Of a DNA stretch of 51,639 nucleotides, positions 1-7,522 are shown piece after piece. Below the pieces are notes generated by a model. That model was not told the origin of the DNA. It saw nothing but the letters and a program-made list of their open reading frames with translations, and searched no databases. The stretch lies in assembly GCF_001043895.1 (NCBI RefSeq), contig NZ_JTHF01000047.1, forward strand, positions 1-51,639, given 5' to 3'. The stretch comes from Methylobacterium indicum. GTDB taxonomy: Bacteria > Pseudomonadota > Alphaproteobacteria > Rhizobiales > Beijerinckiaceae. Numbering within the stretch: position 1 is the stretch's first letter; every line of letters starts with the position of its first letter. The translations under genes were made by a program, and so were the position numbers.

Positions 1-1
1 A

Positions 2-203
2 GTTGGCCGCGGCCAACTCCGGTTCAAGCAGCGGGGCGGGTCAGGCTGTCGATATCGGCTCCCACCGAACCGACCAGGCCCGCGAGCCCGAAAAGTTGGC
101 CGCGGCCAACTCGCCCCGCGACACTCCCGCGGGTCTCACCAGGCATCCGGGTCACGAGCCAAGCACCCACGCCCCTGCCACAGAGAAGTTGGCCGCGGCC
201 AAC
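2..203. promoter_or_regulatory. parS: three parS-type palindromes inside repB, 93 bp apart
   Basis: The 16-bp palindrome GTTGGCCGCGGCCAAC occurs at 2-17, 95-110 and 188-203, each flanked by A and T so that the perfect dyad is 18 bp. It fits the known repABC parS consensus GTTNNNNGCNNNNAAC. The copies start exactly 93 bp (31 codons) apart and lie in the same frame of repB, where each encodes KLAAANS (the first K codon is cut by the window edge). They are the expected binding sites of the RepB protein encoded around them. Presence and spacing are read directly; binding is inferred from the family. Confidence 0.85.
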
Positions 204-1172
204 TCGCGGTCAGCCGACCCGCTACCGGACGGAAGGGTGCCAGCAGGGCCAGTCCGAGCGATGAGCCTCTCGCTCTCCCGGATGGATGACGATCGCCGCG
301 CACTCCAAGCGGCGCTGGCCAGGGGGCAGACCATCGTCGACCTCGACCCCGCCTTGATCGACCCCTCATTCGTGAAGGACCGGCTCGATCATGACGTCGG
401 CACCTTCGGCGAGTTCAAACGCCAGATCGAGGAACACGGGCAGGAAGTTCCGATCCTCGTCCGCCCGCATCCCACCCGTATGGGCCGGTATCAGGTTGCC
501 TACGGCCACCGGCGTCTGCGGGCCCTCACTGAACTCGGGCGAAAGGTCCGCGCCGTCGTCCGAGAGCTGAACGATGCTGACCTCGTCGTCGCTCAAGGCC
601 TGGAGAACTCCGCCCGCCAGGATCTCAGCTACATCGAACGGGCGCTGTTTGCCTGCCGCCTTGAAGACCATGGCTTCGAGCGGACGATCATCACCACCGC
701 GCTGTCCATCGATAAAGGTGAGCTGTCGAAGCTGATCGCCGTCGCACGAGCCGTGCCGGAAGAGGTCGTAACCAGGATTGGGCCGGCGCCGAAGATCGGC
801 CGCCGCCGGTGGGTTGCCCTCACCGAGCACATCAAGAACCCGTCCGTCGCGAGGGCAGTCAAGAAAGCCGTGCTGGATGACGCCTTCATGGCGCTCGACA
901 GCGATGCACGCTTCGCCAGGATCGCCGCGCTCGTCACTCCCCAGAAGCCCTCTCCGGTCGCATCGAAGCTGTGGGAGGGGAAAGGGGGCCAAGCTACGGC
1001 AGAGATCTCCCGGAAGGGTGCTACCGTCACCGTGGCCATCGATCGTGACCCGTCGTTCGGTGATTTCGTCGCCGCCCGTCTCGACGAGCTCTATGCCGCG
1101 TTCCTCCACCAGAAGGCGTCCCAGACCGGCCTCACCTCCGATGACGAGAAGGGTGCCGCAAACCCGGAGTGA
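3..1172 (+). CDS. repB: plasmid partitioning protein RepB (ParB family), 5' end outside window
   Basis: ParB-type centromere-binding protein of repABC-like plasmids; it would load on parS sites and work with the ATPase RepA in plasmid segregation. The open frame runs in from the left edge, so the true start is not visible; 389 residues are seen. The first ~85 residues are a low-complexity linker holding KLAAANS heptads every 31 residues, encoded by parS sites. The conserved body starts near 'DLDPALIDPSF' (about residue 112). It contains the ParB nucleotide-binding box 'YQVAYGHRRLRAL' (about 163-175), the 'ENSARQDLSYIERA' segment and a helix-turn-helix around 'TALSIDKGELSKLI'. No repC follows downstream, unlike standard repABC order. 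A different ParB-like regulator is possible but less likely given the parS sites. Confidence 0.88.
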   Translation: MAAANSGSSSGAGQAVDIGSHRTDQAREPEKLAAANSPRDTPAGLTRHPGHEPSTHAPATEKLAAANSRSADPLPDGRVPAGPVRAMSLSLSRMDDDRRALQAALARGQTIVDLDPALIDPSFVKDRLDHDVGTFGEFKRQIEEHGQEVPILVRPHPTRMGRYQVAYGHRRLRALTELGRKVRAVVRELNDADLVVAQGLENSARQDLSYIERALFACRLEDHGFERTIITTALSIDKGELSKLIAVARAVPEEVVTRIGPAPKIGRRRWVALTEHIKNPSVARAVKKAVLDDAFMALDSDARFARIAALVTPQKPSPVASKLWEGKGGQATAEISRKGATVTVAIDRDPSFGDFVAARLDELYAAFLHQKASQTGLTSDDEKGAANPE

Positions 1173-1189
1173 TTGATCCGCGCTCCGAA

Positions 1190-1335
1190 AGTTGGCCGCG
1201 GCCAACTCCAGCGCCTCGTCGTCGAGGAGTGGGGCGCGTCCCTTCGGGACCGGGCTCTACTCGCCGCCTGCAGCGGCTCCCCGAACCCGCTACGCGGTTT
1301 CGGCCCTTCAGGTGACGAACAACCTCGCGCGGCCC
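1190..1335 (+). repeat. structured dispersed repeat, copy 1 (parS plus 103-bp core)
   Basis: The core 1233-1335 is nearly identical to 2630-2732 and 6033-6134. It holds consecutive hairpin arms: GTCCC-TTC-GGGAC, then GCCGCC-TGC-GGCGGC (one mismatch in this copy), then CCGAACCCGC-TAC-GCGGTTTCGG. Copies 1 and 2 also share the upstream ~43 bp including the parS site. This is the kind of structure seen in REP/BIME-like elements; the family is not identified. Confidence 0.8.
1191..1206. promoter_or_regulatory. parS: fourth parS-type palindrome, 19 bp after repB
   Basis: A perfect copy of GTTGGCCGCGGCCAAC lies between the repB stop (1170-1172) and the next gene. It is fused to the left end of a structured repeat (1190-1335). 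A decayed version, GTTGGCCGTGGCCGAC, stands in the same position of the second repeat copy at 2588-2603, and a half-conserved copy is at 2970-2985. Confidence 0.85.
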
Positions 1336-1371
1336 CCCGGGAAGGCTGAGGGCCGCAATAGGCCGGACCTC

Positions 1372-1821
1372 ATGAAACACCTTGCCCTCGCAGGGCTGCT
1401 CGCCTCGGCTTCCATCCCAGCGCACGCCGAGACGGTCGACGGCGACCTGATCCGCGTCATCGACGGCGATACGGTCGAGTTGGCCGGGGAACGCATCCGC
1501 CTCGCCGAGCCGGACGCCCCGGAGATCTCGAAGCCCCGCTGCAACACTGAACTCGCCAAGGGCCTGCTCGCCTCCGGACGCCTGCGCCAGCTCCTCAAGG
1601 GGCCGGTCCGGATCGAGCGGTCCGGCCGGACCGACCGCTACCGCCGCACTCTCGCGTCGCTCTTGGTGCCTGACGGCAACGTGGCCGACATCCTGATCCG
1701 GGAATGACTGGCCATCTCCTACAAGCCGGGCTTCGAGGCCTACCAGCAGCGCACCGCGCATTGGTGCCCGGGACAGGGCAGGGGGCCCACGTCGCCCGTC
1801 CTCGATGAGGAACGGTCCTAG
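1372..1821 (+). pseudogene. secreted staphylococcal-nuclease-like protein split by TGA
   Basis: The frame opens with ATG and a clear signal peptide ending 'SIPAHAE', followed by an SNase-like (thermonuclease) fold with 'RVIDGDTVEL', 'RIRLAEPDAPE' and 'RTDRYRRTLASLLV'. It stops at TGA 1705-1707 after 'VADILIRE'. In the same frame the sequence then continues as 'LAISYKPGFEAYQQRTAHWC' and on to TAG 1819-1821. Family members read 'REGLA' at this point, so the stop looks like a GGA-to-TGA change of a glycine codon. The 111-residue product lacks the C-terminal part of the fold and is probably inactive. Such small secreted nucleases are common next to plasmid genes. The ATG was chosen because the frame before it is the structured repeat and parS site. 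Confidence 0.75.
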
Positions 1822-1936
1822 TTAAGGGGCTTTGGTCTGGCAGTCACGCCAGCCTGCCGCCGATCGGCCGCTCGGTTGGCGTCACCCGCGGGCCGGGACC
1901 CCATGGCGGGGAACACCCCGGTCCGCCACCCGCGCC

Positions 1937-2456
1937 TCAGCTGATCGCGAAGAGGTCGAGCTGACTGGGCGCCACCCGCTTGCGAGACGGTCGCTTGGCC
2001 GGGGGCCGCCGGGTCATGGGCTCATGTGTCACGGTCTCATGCTGCACGAATGACGGCAGCGCCTGGCCAGGCTTACCGTGCAGCACCGCGCCTATGATTG
2101 AACCGCCCTCGCCATGTCGCAGCACGTACAGGACATGGCTCGAGGCCCGCAGGATCTCCTGGCGCAACGGCTCGCCGACGGGCAGGGCCGCAAGCGACAT
2201 CAACAAGCACCGCAGGCCGGCCGAGGCCACGCCCATCGCCTCGAACTCGATCTCGCGCATTCCCCACCGCTGACGCGCAGCCCCCGCCGTCGTCGACGGG
2301 AACGGGTTGGCCGCGACCACCGTCGCTTCGTCGGTCACGAAGCCCATCAGGCGCTCGCGATCGATGATCGAACCAGCTCGTAGCCCTTCGGCGATCCGGT
2401 GCTTCTGATCCGCGGTGTCCTGCAACGATTCCCCCGATCCACTCGACCATCTTCAT
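1937..2456 (-). pseudogene. plasmid protein with C-terminal clamp-binding motif, probable frameshift
   Basis: I do not recognise a family. The main frame starts at 2425 (TTG or no good start) as 'QDTADQKHRIAEGLRAG' and runs 162 residues to 1937. An ATG at 2456 gives 'MKMVEWIG' in another frame. The two join perfectly, as 'WIGESLQDTADQ', if one G is removed from the G5 run (2431-2435, C5 on the plus strand). I therefore read it as one gene with a one-base insertion or a sequencing slip. The C terminus ends 'APSQLDLFAIS'; QLDLF is the canonical beta-sliding-clamp-binding pentapeptide. The centre is rich in Ala/Leu helices. It lies between two copies of the structured repeat. Confidence 0.55.
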
Positions 2457-2586
2457 GGCCCGGGTGGGGTCGATCAGCCAAGCTCGTATGCGGAAGGTCG
2501 GGGAGGGCGGTATAAGCCGAATCGGCTCGGAGCCGCAGCGTCTGGAAGGATGTCAGGCTTCTCGCACGATTGGCTCACGCGCGAGA

Positions 2587-2732
2587 AGTTGGCCGTGGCC
2601 GACTCCAGTGCCTCGTCGTCAAGGAGCAGGGCGCGTCCCTTCGGGATCGGGCTCTACTCGCCGCCTGCGGCGGCTCCCCGAACCCGCTACGCGGTTTCGG
2701 CCCTGCGGGTAACGATCAACCTCGCGCGGCCC
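2587..2732 (+). repeat. structured dispersed repeat, copy 2 with decayed parS
   Basis: This copy has the same 146-bp layout as 1190-1335, with parS mutated at two positions (GTTGGCCGTGGCCGAC) and the 103-bp core at 2630-2732. The rest of 2457-2890 holds no gene I can support. It also contains a second copy of the 16-mer CGATCAGCCAAGCTCG (near 2471 and 2854), suggesting a local duplication. Confidence 0.75.
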
Positions 2733-2890
2733 ACGGCCCAGACTGTGTCCCTTCATCAGGATCAGACGCGCTCAGGGGGTCGCGATCTCGAACAACTCAG
2801 TTTGTCCTGCCACCGCCGGCCTCTTCCAGGCTGACGTCTCCTTGCCCCGGCAGTGGCCGATCAGCCAAGCTCGCACCGCCGCGAGATGGA

Positions 2891-3418
2891 TCAGGCTCGG
2901 TTGGACCCTGACGCGGCCCGGGGCTGCGGCGTCCGAAGCGAGGCCGTCGCTGCCCGCACGATCGCCTCGGTTGGCCGCGGCCGTGACGGGATCCGGATCA
3001 CCCGGTACTGCCCCAGCGCCAGCAGCGCATCGCGCGCCCGGTCTTTCTCCGCATCATGGCTCGCATCATCGAGTTCGATCACCGCCTCGACGCTGCCCGT
3101 GTCCGGGTCGATCGCCACGAAGTCCACGATCTTCTGGCCGAACCGGTTGCGGGTCCGCCAGAACTCCTTGCGGCTGAGACCCCGCTGCGGCTTCAGGAGC
3201 GCCCCCATCGCGACCTGGCAGGACACATGATGTCCCGGCAATGCTCGCCCCAACAGAGCAAGCATTTCCACCTCCGCCCGCGTCAGGAACGGCTTGCGCT
3301 CGATCTTCAGCCTCCTGCGAGAGGCGCCAAACCACAGAGCAAGGACGCCGAGGGCGCCAAGAATTCCGACGAGAACCAGGGCATAGCCCGGCAGCCATTG
3401 GAGTATGATCTGGTTCAT
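2891..3418 (-). CDS. membrane-anchored DUF2726 protein
   Basis: A 175-residue protein. An N-terminal transmembrane segment (about 8-30, 'YALVLVGILGALGVLALWF') is followed by a basic stretch and a DUF2726 domain. The domain starts at 'KPFLTRAEVEMLALLGRAL' and continues through 'NRFGQKIVDFVAIDP' and 'VEAVIELDDASHD' to 'ALGQYRVIRIPSRPRP'. DUF2726 resembles restriction-endonuclease-like (PD-(D/E)XK) folds, with the D of 'DFVAID' and the E of 'VIELDD' as possible metal ligands; catalytic activity is not established. Similar proteins are frequent on proteobacterial plasmids. It is separated by about 66 bp from the sensor-kinase remnant on the same strand. Confidence 0.8.
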   Translation of the reverse strand: MNQIILQWLPGYALVLVGILGALGVLALWFGASRRRLKIERKPFLTRAEVEMLALLGRALPGHHVSCQVAMGALLKPQRGLSRKEFWRTRNRFGQKIVDFVAIDPDTGSVEAVIELDDASHDAEKDRARDALLALGQYRVIRIPSRPRPTEAIVRAATASLRTPQPRAASGSNRA

Positions 3419-3484
3419 GGCCGGTGCGACCCTGCGGACCCCGTACTGTGCGTCTCAACGGGACGTCCCTTGTAGACGTCCGCG

Positions 3485-4855
3485 TCACCCCGGGAGAACA
3501 AGCCGGATCGCAAGCCCCCCGAGGCTCGACTCTTCGAACTCGAGCGACCCGCCATACAGCTCCGCCAGCTCCAGCGCGATCGGCAGGCCGAACCCAGCAC
3601 CTGGCTCACTCTCGTCCAGCCGACGGCCGCGCTGAAGAACCGCCGCCCGATCGCCGGGCGCCAGGCCTGGACCGTCATCGTCGATCATGACCACTACCGA
3701 GGAATCCTCTCGCTGTGCCGATACCCGCACCAGCCCAGCGCACCAGCGGCACGCATTCTCCACCAGGTTGCCCAGCATCTCCTCGACGTCCTACCGGTCG
3801 CACGCCATGCCGAGCCCGGCCGGCACCTCCGTCTCGAAGGCGACCCCCTTGCCGGCATGCAGCCGCCTCAGGACCATCACCAGGTCGTCGACGACGCCGG
3901 CGAGATCTACCTTCCCCCGGACAGACCCGCTCAGCGCAGCGGCCCGCGCGCGCCGGAGATGATGCCGGATCCGTCGGTCCATGTCCTCGATCAAGCCGGC
4001 GAGCCGTGCATCCGGATTTGATCCGGCCGACCCGAACGCCATCGCCAGCGTTGCCAGCGGCGTCTTCAACCCATGCGCAAGGTTTGCCACATGCCCCCGC
4101 GCATGCGCCAGGTTGGCCGCGTTCTGGTCCAGCAGCGCGTTGATCTCCCCGACCAGCGGCCGAACCTCCAGCGGCTGCTCGGCCGGAATGCGTTCGCGCA
4201 GGCCCGCCCGCACCTCGCCGAGCTGCTCGAGCAGGCGGCGCAGCGGCCGCAGCCCGATCCGGACCTGAACCAGGACCGCTGCGACCAAGAGCCCGCCGAT
4301 CAGGGCCATGCAGAGCCCCAGAGTGCGCAGCGCTTCCAGGACAGGGCCGTACAGCGCCGACGCCGGCGCCGACGCCGCGAATACCGTGGCAGCCTCGCCC
4401 GGCCGTCCAGGAACCGTCAGGACCCGCAGGATCAGCCGATCTCCAAAAGGCCCCACGCCATCAGCGGGAGCCGGCCTGTCGTCCCCAGCCGGCCCAGCCG
4501 GTACTTCGGGGGCAGCAAGATCCGCCCCGCCCAGCGAGGCCGAGCGCAGCACCGCATCACCCCGGCGCACCTCCCAGTACCAGCCCGATCGCGGGTGATC
4601 GAAAGGGGGCACCTCCTGGTTGCGCTGCAGGGCCAGCCTCCCGTCCGAGGCCCCTCGGACATCCGACACCAGCGACACGATCCGATCATCGAGCCGCCCG
4701 TCGAGCTGCCCGCGCACGAACCGGTGCAGCACCACGCCGATCGACACGGCCGCTCCGCCCAGCGCGAGCGTGACGCCCACTACCGACGCGAAGATCAGAC
4801 GCCTCTGGAGCGAGGTCGACGCCCCCAGGAGCGAGAGCGTGGCACCAGGCTTCAC
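3485..4855 (-). pseudogene. two-component sensor histidine kinase split by amber codon
   Basis: This is a complete HK layout over 456 codons. TM1 is near residues 20-45, followed by a periplasmic domain of about 125 residues, TM2 ('LCMALIGGLLVAAVLV'), a HAMP-like linker and an H-box 'NLAHGLKTPLATLAMA'. After the stop come the N-box 'NLVENACRWC', G1 'IDDDGPGL' and G2 'GAGFGLPIALELAELYGG'. A TAG at 3791-3793 cuts the frame between 'MACDR' and 'DVEEMLGNL'; homologues usually have Gln here, so CAG-to-TAG is likely. The upstream product would keep sensing and dimerisation parts but lose the ATPase domain. A re-start at ATG 3778 could make the ATPase domain alone. No response-regulator gene is present beside it, so the pair is already broken. 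Confidence 0.85.
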
Positions 4856-5531
4856 TCCTGGCCCCCGGTCTTCACCTTATGACGAACCGCGAGTGGCGGG
4901 GCACGCATCGTCGTCACCCTCCAAGGCTCCCAACAGCCCTGCGCCGCTTAAAGCGAACCCTGATCGGGGGGGCGCTATCACTCGCCCTTGAACTGAACCT
5001 GAACGGATGATCCGAAGCGTTATGTGCTGAAGTTTGATCGTTGAATGGCGAGATCTCTCTGCTTGCCGAATCCCTCACCCGCTACGCCTTCGGGCTCACG
5101 GGAAAGGCCTACGATGTCCTGCTCCGCTCCATAACCGCCCGGTGGAGCGAGCCCCTCCACCACGCCGCCTGACGCCGCCAGCCGGAATTCTCGCCCTGAC
5201 TACCCGCACGCCGACGACGATCGATGAAATCGCCGTGATCCTGCCGGCCATCGTGCGCGCTCGGCATCATCGTCGATCACCTCAAGCTCATGGTGGAACC
5301 GGCCTGCAAGTCCGCCAACCTCCCGGAGGAGATCGCCAACGTCATATCCAACATCGGACACTCGCTCACGGAACACTCGCGCGCCATGATGCGCGAGGCA
5401 AACGAACGGCGCAGGAGCGGCCCTGGCCGAGCCCGGCTTCTTGGATTGCCGCCCTCGCAGGAACACGGCGATCCGCGGCGTGGTCCAGAATAGCCTGGCC
5501 GCGCTTAGAGGTACGACATGGAGTGGACCGA
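4856..5531 (+). other. degenerate stretch with frameshifted coding traces
   Basis: There is no intact gene. On the plus strand one frame near 5041-5172 reads 'LLAESLTRYAFGLTGKAYD' up to a TGA. From about 5215 a frame 'DEIAVILPAIVRA' continues, after a shift near 5262, as 'LGIIVDHLKLMVEPACKSAN' and 'EEIANVISNIGHSLTEHSRA'. This looks like a decayed plasmid gene with at least two frameshifts. At the left end, minus-strand codons just upstream of the kinase end 'VKTGGQE' then TGA. That could be the very tail of a lost response regulator, but it is too short to call. Confidence 0.4.
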
Positions 5532-5963
5532 ATGAAATATGGTGAGATACAGGCAATAGTTCAATTAGCAGTGGCGTTCAACGTCGGAATATTTGCGCTT
5601 ATGGACCTGGTTGGCCCATATATCGATCGATTGATACTTGATCTAGAAAATTTTCATAGGGAATTTAAAGACAGAGGTCAAGCATCAAGCGACAAATCTG
5701 CTGATATTACGTCATATTATATTAATATTGCACGCTCAAATAGAAAGATATATGATAAATACGCGTTCTTAATATCGATGGCCGGAGTTGTTGCTACGTT
5801 TATTTCATTGTGGATGTTGATAGATACGGCAAGATTTTATAGCGATACTGTGCCTGCATATTTTTATACATTACTGATTGGCGTGTATATTCCAACATTT
5901 TTTGGTTTAATAACTGTAATTTTTACAAGATGGTTGGTTTCAGGGATGTATCCAAATAGTTAA
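5532..5963 (+). CDS. AT-rich small membrane protein, unknown family
   Basis: A 143-residue protein starting 'MKYGEIQAIVQLAVAFNVG'; an in-frame GTG nine bases upstream is an alternative start. It has an N-terminal hydrophobic segment (about 8-28), a polar middle with 'ENFHREFKDRGQ' and two C-terminal membrane helices ('FLISMAGVVATFISLWMLI' and 'TLLIGVYIPTFFGLITVIF'). Base composition is strikingly AT-rich (ATATATTAT-type codons) against a background near 65-70% GC, and AT-rich DNA continues to about 6030. I read it as a recent import. The long GC-rich frame upstream of the ATG is debris, not part of the protein. No function is assigned. Confidence 0.6.
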   Translation: MKYGEIQAIVQLAVAFNVGIFALMDLVGPYIDRLILDLENFHREFKDRGQASSDKSADITSYYINIARSNRKIYDKYAFLISMAGVVATFISLWMLIDTARFYSDTVPAYFYTLLIGVYIPTFFGLITVIFTRWLVSGMYPNS

Positions 5964-6032
5964 TTTGTTAACAATGAAGTAGAAATATGCTTTTATTATA
6001 ACTTTGCGGCATGCTAAATCATTGAAGAGATC

Positions 6033-6134
6033 GGCGCGTCCCTTCGGGACCGGGCTCTACTTACCGCCTGCGGCGGCTCCCCGAACCCGCTATGCGGTTT
6101 CGGCCCTTCGGGTAACGATCCCATCGCGCGGCCC
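6033..6134 (+). repeat. structured dispersed repeat, copy 3 (core only)
   Basis: This core matches 1233-1335 and 2630-2732, but without the parS part. It begins abruptly at the end of the AT-rich import, so it may mark an insertion or recombination junction. Confidence 0.75.
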
Positions 6135-6193
6135 GGCGACCAAGCTCCAGGGCCTTCGTGGCCGGGCTGCCAGGGGAGGGGCCCCGGACGGGG

Positions 6194-6679
6194 TCAGCCG
6201 TACAGCCCTTCCGCCTGAAGCTGCGCCAGGAGGAGACCCGCCTGCTCCTGTGCCGCCGCATCCCGCTTCCGCTCCTCAAAACCGTGCGCGAACATCGGCA
6301 GGAGCCGGCTTGTCGCCCGCGCCATCGCCGAGCCTTCCCATAGGATCAGCACCTCGCGGTCGGTCAGGTTCTTCACGAAGTACCAGAGCGTCAGCATCAC
6401 ACTCAGCGTCGGGCGGTCCTTCCACTCTACGATCACGCCCCGCGCGATCCGCTCGACCCGCCGTACCAGAGCGCCCCGCTTTTTCTCGGGCAGGTCCTCA
6501 AGCGGCTCGAGGCTGGCGGCCTTCAGGTCAGCGCGGAGCGTCGCAATGTCGGCTTCGGCTCTCGCCGCCAGATCCACATCGGCCGGGGCAAACGCGCCCG
6601 GCACAGAGGTCAACGCAAGCAGGAGGTAGGCCGGGATCGCGAGTTCGACCCGCTGGCGATCGGTCAGGGTGGGCATCAT
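6194..6679 (-). CDS. hypothetical protein, helical, plasmid-associated
   Basis: 161 residues starting 'MMPTLTDRQRVELAIPAYL'. Unrecognised family. It is mostly amphipathic helices, with one more hydrophobic stretch ('AIPAYLLLALTSVPGAFA') near the N terminus and a Leu/Glu/Arg-rich middle ('LEDLPEKKRGALVRRVERI'). The second half reads 'WKDRPTLSVMLTLWYFVKNL' and ends 'LLLAQLQAEGLYG'. Codon use is typical of the window, so it appears resident. There is no operon partner; the next gene on this strand lies far to the left. Confidence 0.65.
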   Translation of the reverse strand: MMPTLTDRQRVELAIPAYLLLALTSVPGAFAPADVDLAARAEADIATLRADLKAASLEPLEDLPEKKRGALVRRVERIARGVIVEWKDRPTLSVMLTLWYFVKNLTDREVLILWEGSAMARATSRLLPMFAHGFEERKRDAAAQEQAGLLLAQLQAEGLYG

Positions 6680-6860
6680 AACACCATGGTTGCATTGTAA
6701 GCTATACAGGTAACATCGTTCCGGCGCCCCTTTCCGTAACGTCCCGACGCATACGGAAGCTAGAGAGGATCAAGACTGGATGACGGTTACGTGGTCGGGA
6801 GAGAGAAAATCCGATCCGGCACGGCAAGGAACACTCCCAAGCCTTTTGGGAGACGATCTT

Positions 6861-7214
6861 ATGCCCATCGAACCCATCGTCACCCACACCATGACCGCCG
6901 CCCTGCGTGAGGAGGCTGAGCCTGTCGAGACGCCTTGGTTCGTGCGCGGTTTCAAAGCATGGTTCGCTACCGCCGAGACGTTCCGGGACTGGGACGACAT
7001 CAACGCCGCCGCGCTCGCCGCAGGCATCGCCGCGGTCCAAGCCCAGGCCGAGGCTGGGTTCGAGGACGCCACCTACCTCGAAGTGCAGGGGAGGCGCAGT
7101 ACCGGCAGCACGACGATCAAGGAGGAGGTGCTGCTCGTCACGCTGACAACTCGCATCGGCCTCGCCGACGACGTCGACCGTGCGAGCTGGAAACCGCCGG
7201 CCGCATCGGCCTAG
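6861..7214 (+). CDS. hypothetical protein
   Basis: 117 residues if started at the ATG giving 'MPIEPIVTHTMTAALREEAE'. An upstream in-frame ATG at 6780 would add 27 residues without conserved character. The protein holds 'TPWFVRGFKAWFATAETFRD', an Ala-rich helix and an acidic/Thr C-terminal part ending 'SWKPPAASA'. No membrane segment or signal peptide is seen, and no family is recognised. It lies directly before a small secreted Cys protein and the copper-type regulator region. Confidence 0.5.
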   Translation: MPIEPIVTHTMTAALREEAEPVETPWFVRGFKAWFATAETFRDWDDINAAALAAGIAAVQAQAEAGFEDATYLEVQGRRSTGSTTIKEEVLLVTLTTRIGLADDVDRASWKPPAASA

Positions 7215-7266
7215 CGTGAGTCCTGCACCATGCCGGGGCCTCCCAAATCCTACCACGTCCGCCAGG

Positions 7267-7482
7267 ATGCCACGCAGCTGCCGGCAGGCAGCCGATGCCC
7301 GCTGGTGTGCCGTATGCGTCACAGTCGCCCTCCTCGCGCTAATGCTGGCCCCGGCGATGGCAGCCGGCTGCAGCAGCAAGTCCGGAAAGGCTACGTGCGC
7401 CAAACCAACGGCGTCGATGTCCACGAAGAGCGGCAAGAACGGCTGCTACTGCGCGGGAACAGGCAAGTCGATGAAGATATGA
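7267..7482 (+). CDS. small secreted Cys/Lys-rich protein
   Basis: 71 residues. A positively charged N terminus is followed by a hydrophobic core ('VTVALLALMLAPAMAA') typical of a signal peptide. The mature part begins 'GCSSKSGKATC' and carries two SKSGK/TKSGK units, each followed by Cys (ATC, NGCYC), with four mature Cys in about 37 residues. 'AMAAGC' could be a weak lipobox, making it a possible lipoprotein. It is convergent with the HmrR-type regulator gene 40 bp away, inside a metal-resistance setting, so a metal-binding or redox role is a guess. The family is not recognised. The start was chosen for the signal peptide. Confidence 0.5.
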   Translation: MPRSCRQAADARWCAVCVTVALLALMLAPAMAAGCSSKSGKATCAKPTASMSTKSGKNGCYCAGTGKSMKI

Positions 7483-7522
7483 CGCGGCCGGCCGGACGTG
7501 GGGGACGGGGTCGGTCCCGTCC

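Noticed and set aside
1705..1707. TGA in the nuclease gene as a selenocysteine codon
   Set aside because: The family has a conserved glycine here and no redox function; a nonsense change is simpler.
4856..4920. Tail of a response regulator upstream of the kinase
   Set aside because: Only a few residues ('VKTGGQE') fit; too short to support a gene call.
5034..5531. N-terminal 166-residue extension of the AT-rich membrane protein
   Set aside because: GC-rich, Arg/Pro-rich and crossing frameshifted debris; the ATG at 5532 coincides with the change in composition.
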